Shown: positions 45,901 to 54,305 of the stretch, piece by piece
Position numbering within the stretch: position 1 is the first letter of the stretch
Layout: each line of letters begins with the position of its first letter
NCBI RefSeq assembly: GCF_014596085.1
Contig: NZ_JACCJY010000026.1
Coordinates: forward strand, 27,166-91,165
Direction: 5' to 3'
Length of the DNA stretch: 64,000 nucleotides
Source of the DNA: Azospirillum tabaci
GTDB taxonomy: Bacteria > Pseudomonadota > Alphaproteobacteria > Azospirillales > Azospirillaceae
Program-made: the position numbers and the translations under genes
Notes under the pieces: generated by a model
Seen by the model: the letters and a program-made list of their open reading frames with translations, nothing else
The model's database searches: none
Told to the model about the DNA's origin: nothing

Positions 45901-47181
45901 TTACTTGCCGACGGCGGACGGGTTGTCGAGGCTGTCCGAACCGGCCAGCTCGACCGAAACGCCCAGGGCGGCGACGACGCTTTCCAGGGCCTTCTTCTGG
46001 TCGACCAGACGGTCCACCGCGGTCGAAATGATCGCGTTGCCCTCGGCGTTGTCCGTGCCGATCATCTGGTCGTAGGCCATCTTGCCGCTGTCGGCGGTGT
46101 CCTTCATGACCTTCATCGCGGCGGTGGTGGCGGTCATCGCCTCCTTCACCTTGGCGTCGGCCTCCGGCGCGGTGGCGGCGACATACTGCGACAGCGACGG
46201 GCCGGTCACGACCTTGCCGTCCACGCGGGTGTAGCGCCCGTTGTAGACGTTGACCATGCCGACCTGGTCGTAATAGTGCGAGTTGTGGGTGTTGTCGGAG
46301 AAGCAGTCATGCTCCTCCTCCGGATCGTGCAGCATGAGGCCGAGCTTCATGCGCTCGCCGGCCAGCTCGCCGTAGCTGAGGCTGCCGAGGCCGGTCAGGA
46401 TGCGGGCGACGCCCTCCGACTCCTTGGCCTTGGCGACGGAGGCGCGGGCCTTGCCCTTGGCGCCCCAGGCCTTGGCCATCTCCTCAAGATCCTCGACCAG
46501 CATCTGGGTGGCGACGGTCAGGAACTGGGCGCGGCGGTCGCAGTTGCCGTTGGTGCAGTCCTTGCCCTTGGCGAAGTCGGTCGCCTTGCGGTCACCGGCG
46601 CCCGGACCCGTGCCGTTCAGGTCCTGGCCCCACAGCAGGAACTCGACGGCGTGGTAGCCGGTCGCCACGTTGGCCTCGACCTTGCCGGCCTCGTGCAGTT
46701 TGTCGGCCAGCAGTTCCTTGGTGATCTTGCGGGCGTCGATGGTCTTGTCGCCGGCCTTGATCTTCGGGTTGGCGATCACGTTGGCCTTGGCGAACGGGTT
46801 GCTGTCGCCGCCGGCATAGCCGTCGTCCACATAGTCGATCAGGCCCTCGTCGAGCGGCCAGGCGTTGACCTTGCCTTCCCACGCGTCGACGATCGGGTTG
46901 CCGAAGCGGAAGGCCTCGGTCTGCATGTAGGGGACGCGGGCGTTCAGCCACGCCGTGCGGGCGGCGGCCAGCGTCGCCTCCGACGGGTTGGCCACCAGCG
47001 CGTCGACGGCCTTCTTCAGCGCCTTGGCGGTGCTGGCGGAATCCTCGTAACTGGCCTGGGCGATGTCCGCGTAGGTCTTCACCACGTCCTTGTAGGCGGG
47101 CTTGGCCGTCTGGGCGTCGGCGGCGAGCGGCGCCAGCGCGATGAGAGCCGCGGCGGCAAAGCCGGAGGCGTGCTTGAACAT
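45901..47181 (-). CDS. irpA: imelysin family iron-regulated protein (IrpA-like)
   Basis: 426 residues with a signal peptide (MFKHASGFAAAALIALAPLA, cleavage near ADA). The imelysin core is clear: ARVPYMQTEAFRFGNPIVDAWEGKVNAWPLDEGLIDYV (given by its ends ARVPYMQTEAFRF and WPLDEGLIDYV) and the GxHxxE motif GYHAVEFLLWG, the proposed metal site. A helical second half includes HDPEEEHDCFSDNTHNSHYYD. It is the first gene of the operon. A Fur-like box at 47254-47272 lies before it. IrpA-type imelysins are iron-responsive and envelope-located. Confidence 0.9.
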   Translation of the reverse strand: MFKHASGFAAAALIALAPLAADAQTAKPAYKDVVKTYADIAQASYEDSASTAKALKKAVDALVANPSEATLAAARTAWLNARVPYMQTEAFRFGNPIVDAWEGKVNAWPLDEGLIDYVDDGYAGGDSNPFAKANVIANPKIKAGDKTIDARKITKELLADKLHEAGKVEANVATGYHAVEFLLWGQDLNGTGPGAGDRKATDFAKGKDCTNGNCDRRAQFLTVATQMLVEDLEEMAKAWGAKGKARASVAKAKESEGVARILTGLGSLSYGELAGERMKLGLMLHDPEEEHDCFSDNTHNSHYYDQVGMVNVYNGRYTRVDGKVVTGPSLSQYVAATAPEADAKVKEAMTATTAAMKVMKDTADSGKMAYDQMIGTDNAEGNAIISTAVDRLVDQKKALESVVAALGVSVELAGSDSLDNPSAVGK

Positions 47182-47253
47182 GAAGGTCTCCTCAAGCGTC
47201 GATGGGCGTGGGCGTCAATGCCATGAAAGTGCGAAGCATTCTCAACATGCGCC

Positions 47254-47272
47254 GCTAATCACTCTCATTGTC
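47254..47272. promoter_or_regulatory. Fur-like box upstream of irpA
   Basis: GCTAATCACTCTCATTGTC matches the 19-bp Fur consensus GATAATGATAATCATTATC at about 13 positions by eye. It lies about 70 bases before irpA. This is weaker than the box at 48598. Confidence 0.5.
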
Positions 47273-47355
47273 AAGATGCAATCGCGATGCAGGGCGCATG
47301 CTGCCGATTTTGCGGCGGACGTCGGGGCCATGGCGGCGGCCCCGCCCGCCCGCGC

Positions 47356-48510
47356 TCACTTCACCAGCGGTTCGTAGCGGGCGTCGGTCAGCGTCTTCAT
47401 GAAGGCGACCAGAGCCTTGATTCGGCGGTCGTCGAGCGCCGGGCCCTCCTCCAGTTCCTTGATGGAGACGGTGGCGGCGACTTCCGGATTGCCCCAGGGC
47501 TTGCCGGTCTCCGGGTTGATCTGGTCCGCCGGCTTGGTGCTGTTGTACTTGTTGTAGAAGCGGACGACGGTCTCCAGGTCCTTGAAGACGCCGTTGTGCA
47601 TGTAGGGGCCGGTCACCGCGACGTTGCGCAGGGTCGGCGTCTTGAATTTCCCCTCATGGGCCGTCTGACCCTTCAGCGCCGGATTCTCCGCCAGCCCGCG
47701 GTCGATGTGCGTCGCCGCCACCCCGTTGGCCGCCCGCAGCTCCGCGTTCACCGGAACGCCGATGTTGTGGTACTCGTAGTTGGTGAAGACCTCGTTCGTC
47801 GCCGCCGGCATGGCGTTCAGCTTGTGGCAGACGTTGCAGTTGGTGAACTGCTGCGAGAAGAACAGGGTCATCCCCAGTTCCTCCTCGCCGGTCATCTTGT
47901 ACTCGCCGCGCAGATAGCGGTCGTACTTGGAATCGAAGGGCGAGAAGACGTCGGTCTTCTCGAAGGCGGCGATGCTGTCGGTCATCGCGTCGTAGGCCCG
48001 CTCGGCGTCGTCCAGCACCCCCGCGCCATAGAGGGCGACGAAGCTCCGCGCGTAGTCGGCGTTCTCCTTCAACCGCCCCTGCACCTCCGCCTTGGAGGCC
48101 ATGGCCATCTCGGCGGGGTTCAGCGGCGGCCCGCCGGCCTGCTCCTGGAGGGTGGCGGCCCGGCCATCGTGGAACTGTCCGCCGAAGGGAACCCCGCTGG
48201 CCTTGAAGCCGAAGCGCGGGGCGAGGTGAGCGTAGGCGGCGGTCGGCGCGTTGCGGTCGCCCAGCGACTTGCCGTCCGCCCCCAGCGACGCCGCGCCGCG
48301 CGGGTCGGCGAAGCCGAATTCCGGGTTGTGGCAGGTCGCGCAGGACTGGCTGCGCGTGGAGGACAGATTGTTGTCGAAGAACAGCGCTTTGCCCAGCTCG
48401 GCCTTCGCCTTCTGAATCTCCGCCGGATCGGCCGCCAGGCCGGAGCCACCGGCGATCAACAGAACGGACAGCGCCGCGGCCGGCGCGACATATTTGCCGA
48501 ACAATGACAT
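47356..48510 (-). CDS. di-haem cytochrome c peroxidase (MauG/CcpA-like)
   Basis: 384 residues with a signal peptide (MSLFGKYVAPAAALSVLLIA). Two haem sites: CATCH (Cys57, Cys60, His61) and CNVCH (Cys225, Cys228, His229). The usual LGKALFFDNNLS start and the FKTPTLRNVAVTGPYMHNGVF end are present. It reduces peroxide with electrons from cytochrome c or, in MauG-like members, acts on other substrates. A good Fur box lies about 90 bases before ATG 48510, so low iron should raise its expression. It is upstream of irpA on the same strand, 174 bases apart. Confidence 0.92.
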   Translation of the reverse strand: MSLFGKYVAPAAALSVLLIAGGSGLAADPAEIQKAKAELGKALFFDNNLSSTRSQSCATCHNPEFGFADPRGAASLGADGKSLGDRNAPTAAYAHLAPRFGFKASGVPFGGQFHDGRAATLQEQAGGPPLNPAEMAMASKAEVQGRLKENADYARSFVALYGAGVLDDAERAYDAMTDSIAAFEKTDVFSPFDSKYDRYLRGEYKMTGEEELGMTLFFSQQFTNCNVCHKLNAMPAATNEVFTNYEYHNIGVPVNAELRAANGVAATHIDRGLAENPALKGQTAHEGKFKTPTLRNVAVTGPYMHNGVFKDLETVVRFYNKYNSTKPADQINPETGKPWGNPEVAATVSIKELEEGPALDDRRIKALVAFMKTLTDARYEPLVK

Positions 48511-48597
48511 CCTGACTCTCGCTCCTTGACGGCGGTGGCCCACGGCCGCGATCCATGGCGGGGCCTGCCGGCAGTATCCATGCCCTTCGGCTTGGAT

Positions 48598-48616
48598 GAT
48601 AGTTATTCTCATTATC
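48598..48616. promoter_or_regulatory. Fur box upstream of cytochrome c peroxidase
   Basis: On the minus strand it reads GATAATGAGAATAACTATC, matching GATAATGATAATCATTATC at 16 of 19 positions by eye. It is the best such site in the window. Confidence 0.7.
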
Positions 48617-49229
48617 ACGAAGGTGCGACCTATTGCCACTGGTCGTAGAACCGGCGGGATTAACTCCTCGTCCCGTTCGTCCAGTCCTGTTCCCAGACGG
48701 ACGATCCGGTGCGTGCGCTTCGACTTGACGGAAAAGGGTACCCCGACCCGGCTACCGACTCTGCTTCGCCAACCGGTGAACCAGCCACCATTCCGGGACG
48801 AGATGGCACCACCGTCGGGAGTCCAAATGCTCCGCGCGCCGCGAAGGGAGCGGCGATCCCGGCGTCGGCACAATCCCGGCATAGCCCGATAATCTCTTCA
48901 ATTTCTAATCATTTCCCATCAAAGCAATCCGATTGTCATTCGCCTCCCCACATGGCGCTCTTCTCGCCGTTTCTTTGGAACGACTTTTCTGCACATGGCG
49001 GCGCCGGCGCATTGCCTGATGACGGCGCGAAAAGTTGCACCGCGGATTGCGAAGACAACGGCACTGGCCCGCCGGACTACCTCTATCGATAGGTTTCCTA
49101 AAATGCAGGGCTTCGACATCCTGAAATCACAGACGCCGTGCATTCCCTAAAAATCAGTAATCGAGCCCCTCCGCTTCACAGTGATGAAGCGAAAACCCTT
49201 CGTGTCTTAATTATCAACGGAGACAATCA
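48617..49229. other. 613-bp AT-richer leader of the tad locus, no gene
   Basis: Between the peroxidase promoter and flp. No frame is convincing. GC content drops clearly from about 48880 to 48960 and 49085 to 49229, and CTATCGATAG (49083-49092) is a 10-bp palindrome. The flp promoter and its control sites must lie here, but I cannot place them. Confidence 0.5.
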
Positions 49230-49442
49230 ATGACCATGCTCGCCAACATCCGCGCCATCATTTCCCCGATCCACGCCGCCACCAAGGACCGCAAGGGCAT
49301 TACGGCCCTCGAATACGGTCTGGCGGCGGCGCTCGTCGCGCTTGTCATCATCGGCGGCGCCCGCACCTTCGGCACCAACGTCAGCACCCTGTTCACCGGC
49401 ATCGGTTCCACGGTCACCGGCACCTCGACGAAAATTCCGTAA
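49230..49442 (+). CDS. flp: Flp-type major pilin
   Basis: 70 residues. The class IVb prepilin motif is perfect: KDRKG then ITALEYGLAAALVALVIIG, with cleavage after Gly23 and Glu at +5 of the mature protein, leaving 47 residues. AACGGAGA precedes ATG 49230. It is the first gene of the tad operon and 35 bases from the prepilin peptidase gene. The pilin is the subunit of tight-adherence (Flp) pili. Confidence 0.95.
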   Translation: MTMLANIRAIISPIHAATKDRKGITALEYGLAAALVALVIIGGARTFGTNVSTLFTGIGSTVTGTSTKIP

Positions 49443-49477
49443 ACGCCGTTCCTCCCCTCCCACGCAAAGCTCCCGCC

Positions 49478-50050
49478 ATGGAAACGATCGCGGTCCTCGA
49501 CCCCCTCTCCCTGGCACTGCCCATGGCGGGGCTTGCGCTGGGCTGGGCGGCGGCGGACGACCTGTGCCGGCGCATCATCCCGGACACGGTGTCCATCCTC
49601 CTCGCCACCCTCGGCCTCGCGCTTCCGCTGGTGCAGGGCGCCCCCTTTCCCTGGGCCAGCCTTGCCGCCGCCGCCACGCTGTTCCTGGTCCTAGGCACCC
49701 TGCACGGGTGGGGCTGGCTGGGCGGCGGGGACGTGAAGCTGGCCTCGGCCATCCTGCTGCTGGTCGGGGTGGAGCGGGCCGCCCCCTTCGCGACCGCCAC
49801 CGCGCTGGCCGGCGGGGTGCTCTCCCTTCTCTATCTCACCGGTTGGCTGGCGCTGCGCAACACCCGCCCGGCGCGCCGGCTGCTGCGCCGCTTCGGTGGC
49901 CGGTCCACGCCGGCCCGCATCCTGGCCCATCTCCTGGCGGCCGAGGCGCACCGCATCGCAACCCGCCAATCCGTGCCCTACGGCGTCGCCCTGGCCGCTG
50001 GCGGGCTGCTCACCCTCTCCAACCCCACCGGAGGAGCGGCATGGTTCTGA
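49478..50050 (+). CDS. cpaA: prepilin peptidase CpaA/TadV
   Basis: 190-residue membrane aspartic protease of the A24 family. The first active Asp is in AADDLCRRIIPD and the second in GWLGGGDVKLASA, the GxGD site. It has several membrane segments and no N-terminal methylase domain, as usual for CpaA. It processes Flp and the TadE/TadF pseudopilins. The stop overlaps the cpaB start by ten bases. Confidence 0.92.
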   Translation: METIAVLDPLSLALPMAGLALGWAAADDLCRRIIPDTVSILLATLGLALPLVQGAPFPWASLAAAATLFLVLGTLHGWGWLGGGDVKLASAILLLVGVERAAPFATATALAGGVLSLLYLTGWLALRNTRPARRLLRRFGGRSTPARILAHLLAAEAHRIATRQSVPYGVALAAGGLLTLSNPTGGAAWF

Positions 50051-50919
50051 GAGTGCTTTTCCTGTCCCTGCTGCTCGTCGGGCTGTCGCTGGTGGGCTAC
50101 GTGTCCTTCTCGATGCTGCCGGCCCCGACCGCCGCGGTCGCGGTCCCGGCGCCCCAGGCGCCCATGGATTCCGTGCTGGTCGCCGCCCGCCCGATCTCAA
50201 CCGGCATGCTGCTGCGCGCCGAGGATCTGCGCTGGGAAGCCTGGCCGCCGGGCCGTCTGCTGGACGGCTACATGGTGCGGGGCCGCGTGGCGGAAAGCGC
50301 CTACAGCGGCGCCGTCACCCGCCGGTCCTTCGCGGCTGGCGAGCCGATCATGGCCGGCCACATCGTCGCGCCGGGGGAGCGCGGCTTCCTTGCCGCCGTC
50401 CTGTCGCCGGGCAGCCGCGCCGTGTCGGTGGCGGTGGACGCGGTCAGCGCGACCGGCGGGCTGATCTGGCCCGGCGACCGCGTGGACCTGATCCTGACCC
50501 AGAATTTCGAAGCCCAGGCGGGGCGCGACCTGCGCAGCCGGGCGGTCGGCGAGACCGTGCTCCAGAACCTGCGCGTCATCGCCATCGACCAGCAGCTCGG
50601 CGAAGCGGGCATGGCGAAGAGCGGGCCGGACGGACGCATCCCCCGCACCGTGACGCTGGAGGTCACCGCCCGCCAGAGCGAGACGGTCACCGTCGCCGCG
50701 GCCATGGGCAAGCTGTCGCTGGCGCTGCGCAGCCTGCTCGCCGACGAGACCGCCCTCGCCGCCGGGGAGACGGTGCCCGCCTCCGCCCCGACCTGGGCTG
50801 AGGACGTGTCGCCTGCCCTGCGCCAGCTTCCCGCGCCCCACAGCGCGGAGGCGCCCGCCACCCGCCGCCCGGCGCTGCTCATCATCCGCGGCTCCAAGAC
50901 GGAAACGCTCGAACGCTGA
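50041..50919 (+). CDS. cpaB: Flp pilus assembly protein CpaB/RcpC
   Basis: 292 residues with an N-terminal membrane segment (VLFLSLLLVGLSLVGYVSFSM), an SAF-like domain (VLVAARPISTGMLLRAEDLRWE, then GAVTRRSFAAGEPI) and an RcpC domain (RAVSVAVDAVSATGGLIWPGDRVDLILTQ, quoted in part). ATG 50041 has GGAGGAG upstream. CpaB is a periplasmic assembly factor next to the secretin. Confidence 0.92.
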   Translation: MVLRVLFLSLLLVGLSLVGYVSFSMLPAPTAAVAVPAPQAPMDSVLVAARPISTGMLLRAEDLRWEAWPPGRLLDGYMVRGRVAESAYSGAVTRRSFAAGEPIMAGHIVAPGERGFLAAVLSPGSRAVSVAVDAVSATGGLIWPGDRVDLILTQNFEAQAGRDLRSRAVGETVLQNLRVIAIDQQLGEAGMAKSGPDGRIPRTVTLEVTARQSETVTVAAAMGKLSLALRSLLADETALAAGETVPASAPTWAEDVSPALRQLPAPHSAEAPATRRPALLIIRGSKTETLER

Positions 50920-50950
50920 ACCGGTGCGCCGACCCTGGGGGGATGAACTC

Positions 50951-52393
50951 ATGACGATGGCAACCATCAACACCACAAGCCGGGTCGCAGCCTTCATCGG
51001 GGCGGCCCTCCTGGCCGGACTGTTCGCGATGCTGGCCGCGTTGCCCGCCCAGGCGCAGCAGCGCCCCCGCGAGATCACGCTGGAGGTCGGCGGCGGACAG
51101 CCGGTCAACCTGCCGGCCCCGGCGGCCAGCGTCTTCACCTCCGCCCCGGAGATCGCCGACGTGCAGGCGTCCGGTCCGCAGGCCTTCTTCATCGTCGCCA
51201 AGACGCCGGGACGGGCCAGCGTCTACGCCCTGTCGGCGGACAACAAGCCGCTCGCCTCCTTCAGCGTCGTCGTCACCATGCCCATCGGCGACCTGCGGTC
51301 CAAGCTGGTCGCCCAGGTGCCCAACGCCGCCATCGATGTACAGAGCACCGGCAACGGCATCACGCTGACCGGCACCGTCTCCTCCCCCGCCACGGCGCGG
51401 CAGATGGTCGAGCTGGCCGAGCGCTACGTCGGGCAGGGGCAGACCGTCACCAACCGCCTGACCGTCGCCGCCCCCGCCCAGGTCAATCTGCGGGTCCGCG
51501 TCGCCGAGGTGTCGCGCCAGGTGACCAAGGAGCTGGGCGTCAATTTCGAGAGCATGTTCAACATCGGCTCCTTCGCCTTCGGGATCGCCACCGGGCGCCC
51601 CATCCTGGACGCCGCCGGCAACCTGATCCGCGCCATTCCCCCAACCAACTCGATCGGTGGCAGCTACCGCTCCAGCAACGGGCGGGTGGACATCAACACG
51701 GTGGTGGACGCGCTGGCCGAGGACGGGCTGATCACCGTGCTGGCTGAGCCGAACCTGACTGCCCTGTCCGGCGAGACGGCCAGCTTCCTGGCCGGCGGCG
51801 AGTTCCCCATCCCGGTCGCCCAGTACGACCGCACCACCACCATCCAGTTCAAGAAGTACGGCGTCAGCCTGGACTTCACCCCGACCGTGCTGGGCGGCGG
51901 CCAGATCAGCATGCGCGTCCGCCCGGAGGTCAGCGAGCTGACCAACAACGGCGCCGTCGTGGTCGACTCCATCCGCATCCCCGGCCTGTCGGTGCGCCGC
52001 GCCGAGACGACCATCGAGTTGGCCAGCGGGCAGAGCTTCGCCATCGCCGGCCTGCTCCAGAACAACACCTCGGCGACGCTGGACGCTGTGCCGGGGCTGG
52101 GCGACGTGCCGGTGCTGGGGGCGCTGTTCCACTCCAGCAAGTTCCGCCGCAACGAGACGGAGCTGGTCATCGTCGTGACCCCCTATCTCGTCCGCCCGGT
52201 GTCCGCCGCCAACGCCCTGTCCGCCCCGACCGACGGCTTCGTCGCGGCGACCGACGTGGAGCGCATCTTCCTGAACCGTGCCCAGAGCCTGCAGCCCCCG
52301 GCCGGCGGCAGCAGCGCGGCCGGCACCGCCCCGCTCGCTATCGGGCCGGGCGCCGCCCGCCTCCACGGCGACGCCGGCTTCAGCCTCCAATGA
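50951..52393 (+). CDS. cpaC: outer-membrane secretin CpaC/RcpA
   Basis: 480 residues. A signal peptide (VAAFIGAALLAGLFAMLAAL, cleavage near QAQ) precedes a POTRA/BON-like N-domain with the VITGRxSVYAL-like ASVYALSADNKPLASF stretch, then the secretin core VNFESMF to LAEPNLTALSGETASFLAGGEFP, YGVSLDFTPTVLGGGQISMRVRPEVSELT and PVLGALFHSSKFRRNETELVIVVTPYLV, quoted by key parts. It forms the outer-membrane pore for the Flp pilus. The stop overlaps an upstream-located possible cpaD start (ATGA). Confidence 0.93.
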   Translation: MTMATINTTSRVAAFIGAALLAGLFAMLAALPAQAQQRPREITLEVGGGQPVNLPAPAASVFTSAPEIADVQASGPQAFFIVAKTPGRASVYALSADNKPLASFSVVVTMPIGDLRSKLVAQVPNAAIDVQSTGNGITLTGTVSSPATARQMVELAERYVGQGQTVTNRLTVAAPAQVNLRVRVAEVSRQVTKELGVNFESMFNIGSFAFGIATGRPILDAAGNLIRAIPPTNSIGGSYRSSNGRVDINTVVDALAEDGLITVLAEPNLTALSGETASFLAGGEFPIPVAQYDRTTTIQFKKYGVSLDFTPTVLGGGQISMRVRPEVSELTNNGAVVVDSIRIPGLSVRRAETTIELASGQSFAIAGLLQNNTSATLDAVPGLGDVPVLGALFHSSKFRRNETELVIVVTPYLVRPVSAANALSAPTDGFVAATDVERIFLNRAQSLQPPAGGSSAAGTAPLAIGPGAARLHGDAGFSLQ

Positions 52394-52416
52394 CCCCTTT
52401 CGCGGAGCACCGCGCC

Positions 52417-53097
52417 ATGCCCAAAGCCATGCTGCCCAAAGCCATGCGAACGCCGATGCTGCTTCTGCCACTCCTTACGGGTCTGCTGGGCGGCTGCGCC
52501 GTGCCACAGACGCCCCCGCCGATGCCCACCGCCCAGACGCCCGCCGTGAAGGCGCTCAGCAACGCCGTCCCCTTCGCCATCGACCCGCGCAGCGGCGCCA
52601 TCGCGGCGGAGGAGCGCGCCCGGGTGGCCCGCACGGTGGCCGGGCTCGGCCGCGACACCACTCCCCACGTGACGGTCACCGGTCCCCTGCTGGCCGCACC
52701 GGCGCGGACCGCCGTCGCCTCCCTGCTGGGCGAGGCCGGTGTGCCGCCGGAGAACGTCACCTTCGCCCCCGACCAGACCGGCGCCCCGGCGCTCCAGGTG
52801 ACCAGCTACGTCGCGCTGGCCCCGGACTGCGCGGCGTGGAGCGACATCTACAGCGGCTGGTACCAGAACAGCCCGACCGCGGCGCTGGGCTGCAGCAACC
52901 AGCGCAACCTCGCTTTGATGCTGGCCGATCCGCGCGACCTCGTGCAGGGCCGCGAGACCGTGCCCGCCGACGGCCAGCGCATGGCCGGCGCCGTCCAGCG
53001 CTACCGCGCCGACCAGGTGAAGCCCTTCGTGAAGAGCAACAGCACCAGCGCCTTCCTGCTGTCCCCCGCCCTGAACGGAAGCCAGGAGGAGCAATGA
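52417..53097 (+). CDS. cpaD: Flp pilus lipoprotein CpaD
   Basis: 226 residues with a lipoprotein leader and lipobox LLGGC (Cys27). The body matches CpaD, with HVTVTGPLLAAPARTAVASLL and the paired Cys PDCAAW and ALGCSNQRNLALMLADPRDL. CpaD helps the secretin reach the outer membrane. I prefer ATG 52417 (GGAG ten bases upstream); ATG 52390, overlapping the cpaC stop, is the alternative. A 15-bp tandem duplication (52418-52447) repeats the PKAM codons in the leader. Confidence 0.88.
   Translation: MPKAMLPKAMRTPMLLLPLLTGLLGGCAVPQTPPPMPTAQTPAVKALSNAVPFAIDPRSGAIAAEERARVARTVAGLGRDTTPHVTVTGPLLAAPARTAVASLLGEAGVPPENVTFAPDQTGAPALQVTSYVALAPDCAAWSDIYSGWYQNSPTAALGCSNQRNLALMLADPRDLVQGRETVPADGQRMAGAVQRYRADQVKPFVKSNSTSAFLLSPALNGSQEEQ
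52418..52447 (+). repeat. 15-bp tandem duplication in the cpaD leader
   Basis: TGCCCAAAGCCATGC occurs twice head to tail, in frame, so the leader peptide reads PKAML then PKAMR. It also doubles the number of nearby ATG codons. Confidence 0.75.
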
Positions 53098-54305
53098 GCC
53101 TGCTCGCCACCCTTCTCGGCGACGCGCCGTCGCCGGCCGACGCCGCCCGCGGCACCGGCCCCCGCCTGCTCGCCTACGTCGCCGACGCGGCCAGCGCCGC
53201 CCTGCTGACCCGCACCGCCCCGTCCCTGCTGCCCTGCGAGGTGCGGACCGGCGACATCCGCAGCGCCGCCCGCGACCTGGAGCGCCAGCGCTCGCCCGAT
53301 CTGCTGCTGGTCGATCTGTCCGGCGTCGCCGACCCGCTGGCCGCCATGGAGGCTCTGGCCGGGGTCTGCGACCCGTCGGTGCGGGTCATCGCGGTCGGCG
53401 ACAGCAACGACATCGGCCTCTACCGCGACCTGCGGCGGATCGGGGTCACGGACTATCTGTTCAAGCCGCTGTCCCGCGACCTGCTGGAAAGCGCGCTGCG
53501 CGCAGCCGGCGCCGGCACCGCGGCGGACGAGGCGCCGGGCCGGCTGGGCAAGCTAGTGGCGGTGATCGGCGCGCGCGGCGGCGTGGGCACCACCACGGTG
53601 GCGGTGCATCTCGGCTGCTGGCTGGCCGACGGTGCGCGCGGGCGCACGGCGCTGGTCGACCTCGACCTGCAGAACGGCACGGTGGCGCTGGCCCTCAACC
53701 TGCGGCCCGAACCGGCGCTGCGCGAGGCGGTCGAGGCCCCCGACCGGGTGGACGACGTGTTCATGGAGCGCGCCATGATCGCCGCCTCCGACCGGCTGTC
53801 CGTGCTGGCGGCGGAGGAGCCGGTGGAGGACGTGATCGACATCGCGCCGACCGCCGCCCTGTCGGTGCTGAACCGGCTGCAGGCCCGCCACAACTACGTC
53901 GTCGTGGACGCGGGCCGCGCCCAGGGCGGGGCCGCCCGCGCCGCGCTGGAGGCGGCGTCCATCGCGGTCCTGGTCGGCGACGCCAGCGTCGCGGGCCTGC
54001 GCGATCTGGTGCGGCTGCGCGCCGCCATCGCGCGCCGGTCCGGCGGCGGGCGGCTCGTCACCGTCCTGAACCGGCGCGGCGCCCCCGGCGAGCTTCCCGC
54101 GGCGGATCTGATGCGGACGCTGGGCGAGCCGCCGGAGCACGCCCTGCCTTACCGTCCGGTGCCGCTGGCCGTCGCCGCGGGCGTCGGCGAGCCGGCCTTC
54201 CGCCATTGCCGCCGCTTCCGCGAGGCCATGGAGCGGCTGGGCGCCGACGTCGCCGGACAGCCCGCCGCCCAGGACGGCCTGTTCCGCCGCTGGGTGCGGC
54301 GATGA
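53094..54305 (+). CDS. cpaE: pilus localisation ATPase CpaE/TadZ
   Basis: 403 residues: an N-terminal receiver-like domain (about 25-140, with LLVDLSGVADPLAAMEALAG and VTDYLFKPLSRDLLESAL) and a ParA/MinD-type ATPase (from about 150, VAVIGARGGVGTTTVAVHLG). The Walker A lacks the usual signature Lys pair of MinD (ARGGVGTTT), as in many CpaE proteins. It places the pilus machine in the cell. ATG overlaps the cpaD stop. Confidence 0.92.
   Translation: MSLLATLLGDAPSPADAARGTGPRLLAYVADAASAALLTRTAPSLLPCEVRTGDIRSAARDLERQRSPDLLLVDLSGVADPLAAMEALAGVCDPSVRVIAVGDSNDIGLYRDLRRIGVTDYLFKPLSRDLLESALRAAGAGTAADEAPGRLGKLVAVIGARGGVGTTTVAVHLGCWLADGARGRTALVDLDLQNGTVALALNLRPEPALREAVEAPDRVDDVFMERAMIAASDRLSVLAAEEPVEDVIDIAPTAALSVLNRLQARHNYVVVDAGRAQGGAARAALEAASIAVLVGDASVAGLRDLVRLRAAIARRSGGGRLVTVLNRRGAPGELPAADLMRTLGEPPEHALPYRPVPLAVAAGVGEPAFRHCRRFREAMERLGADVAGQPAAQDGLFRRWVRR

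Noticed and set aside
48709..49092. 127-codon frame in the tad leader
   Set aside because: No ribosome site, no motif, AT-rich non-coding composition at its end.
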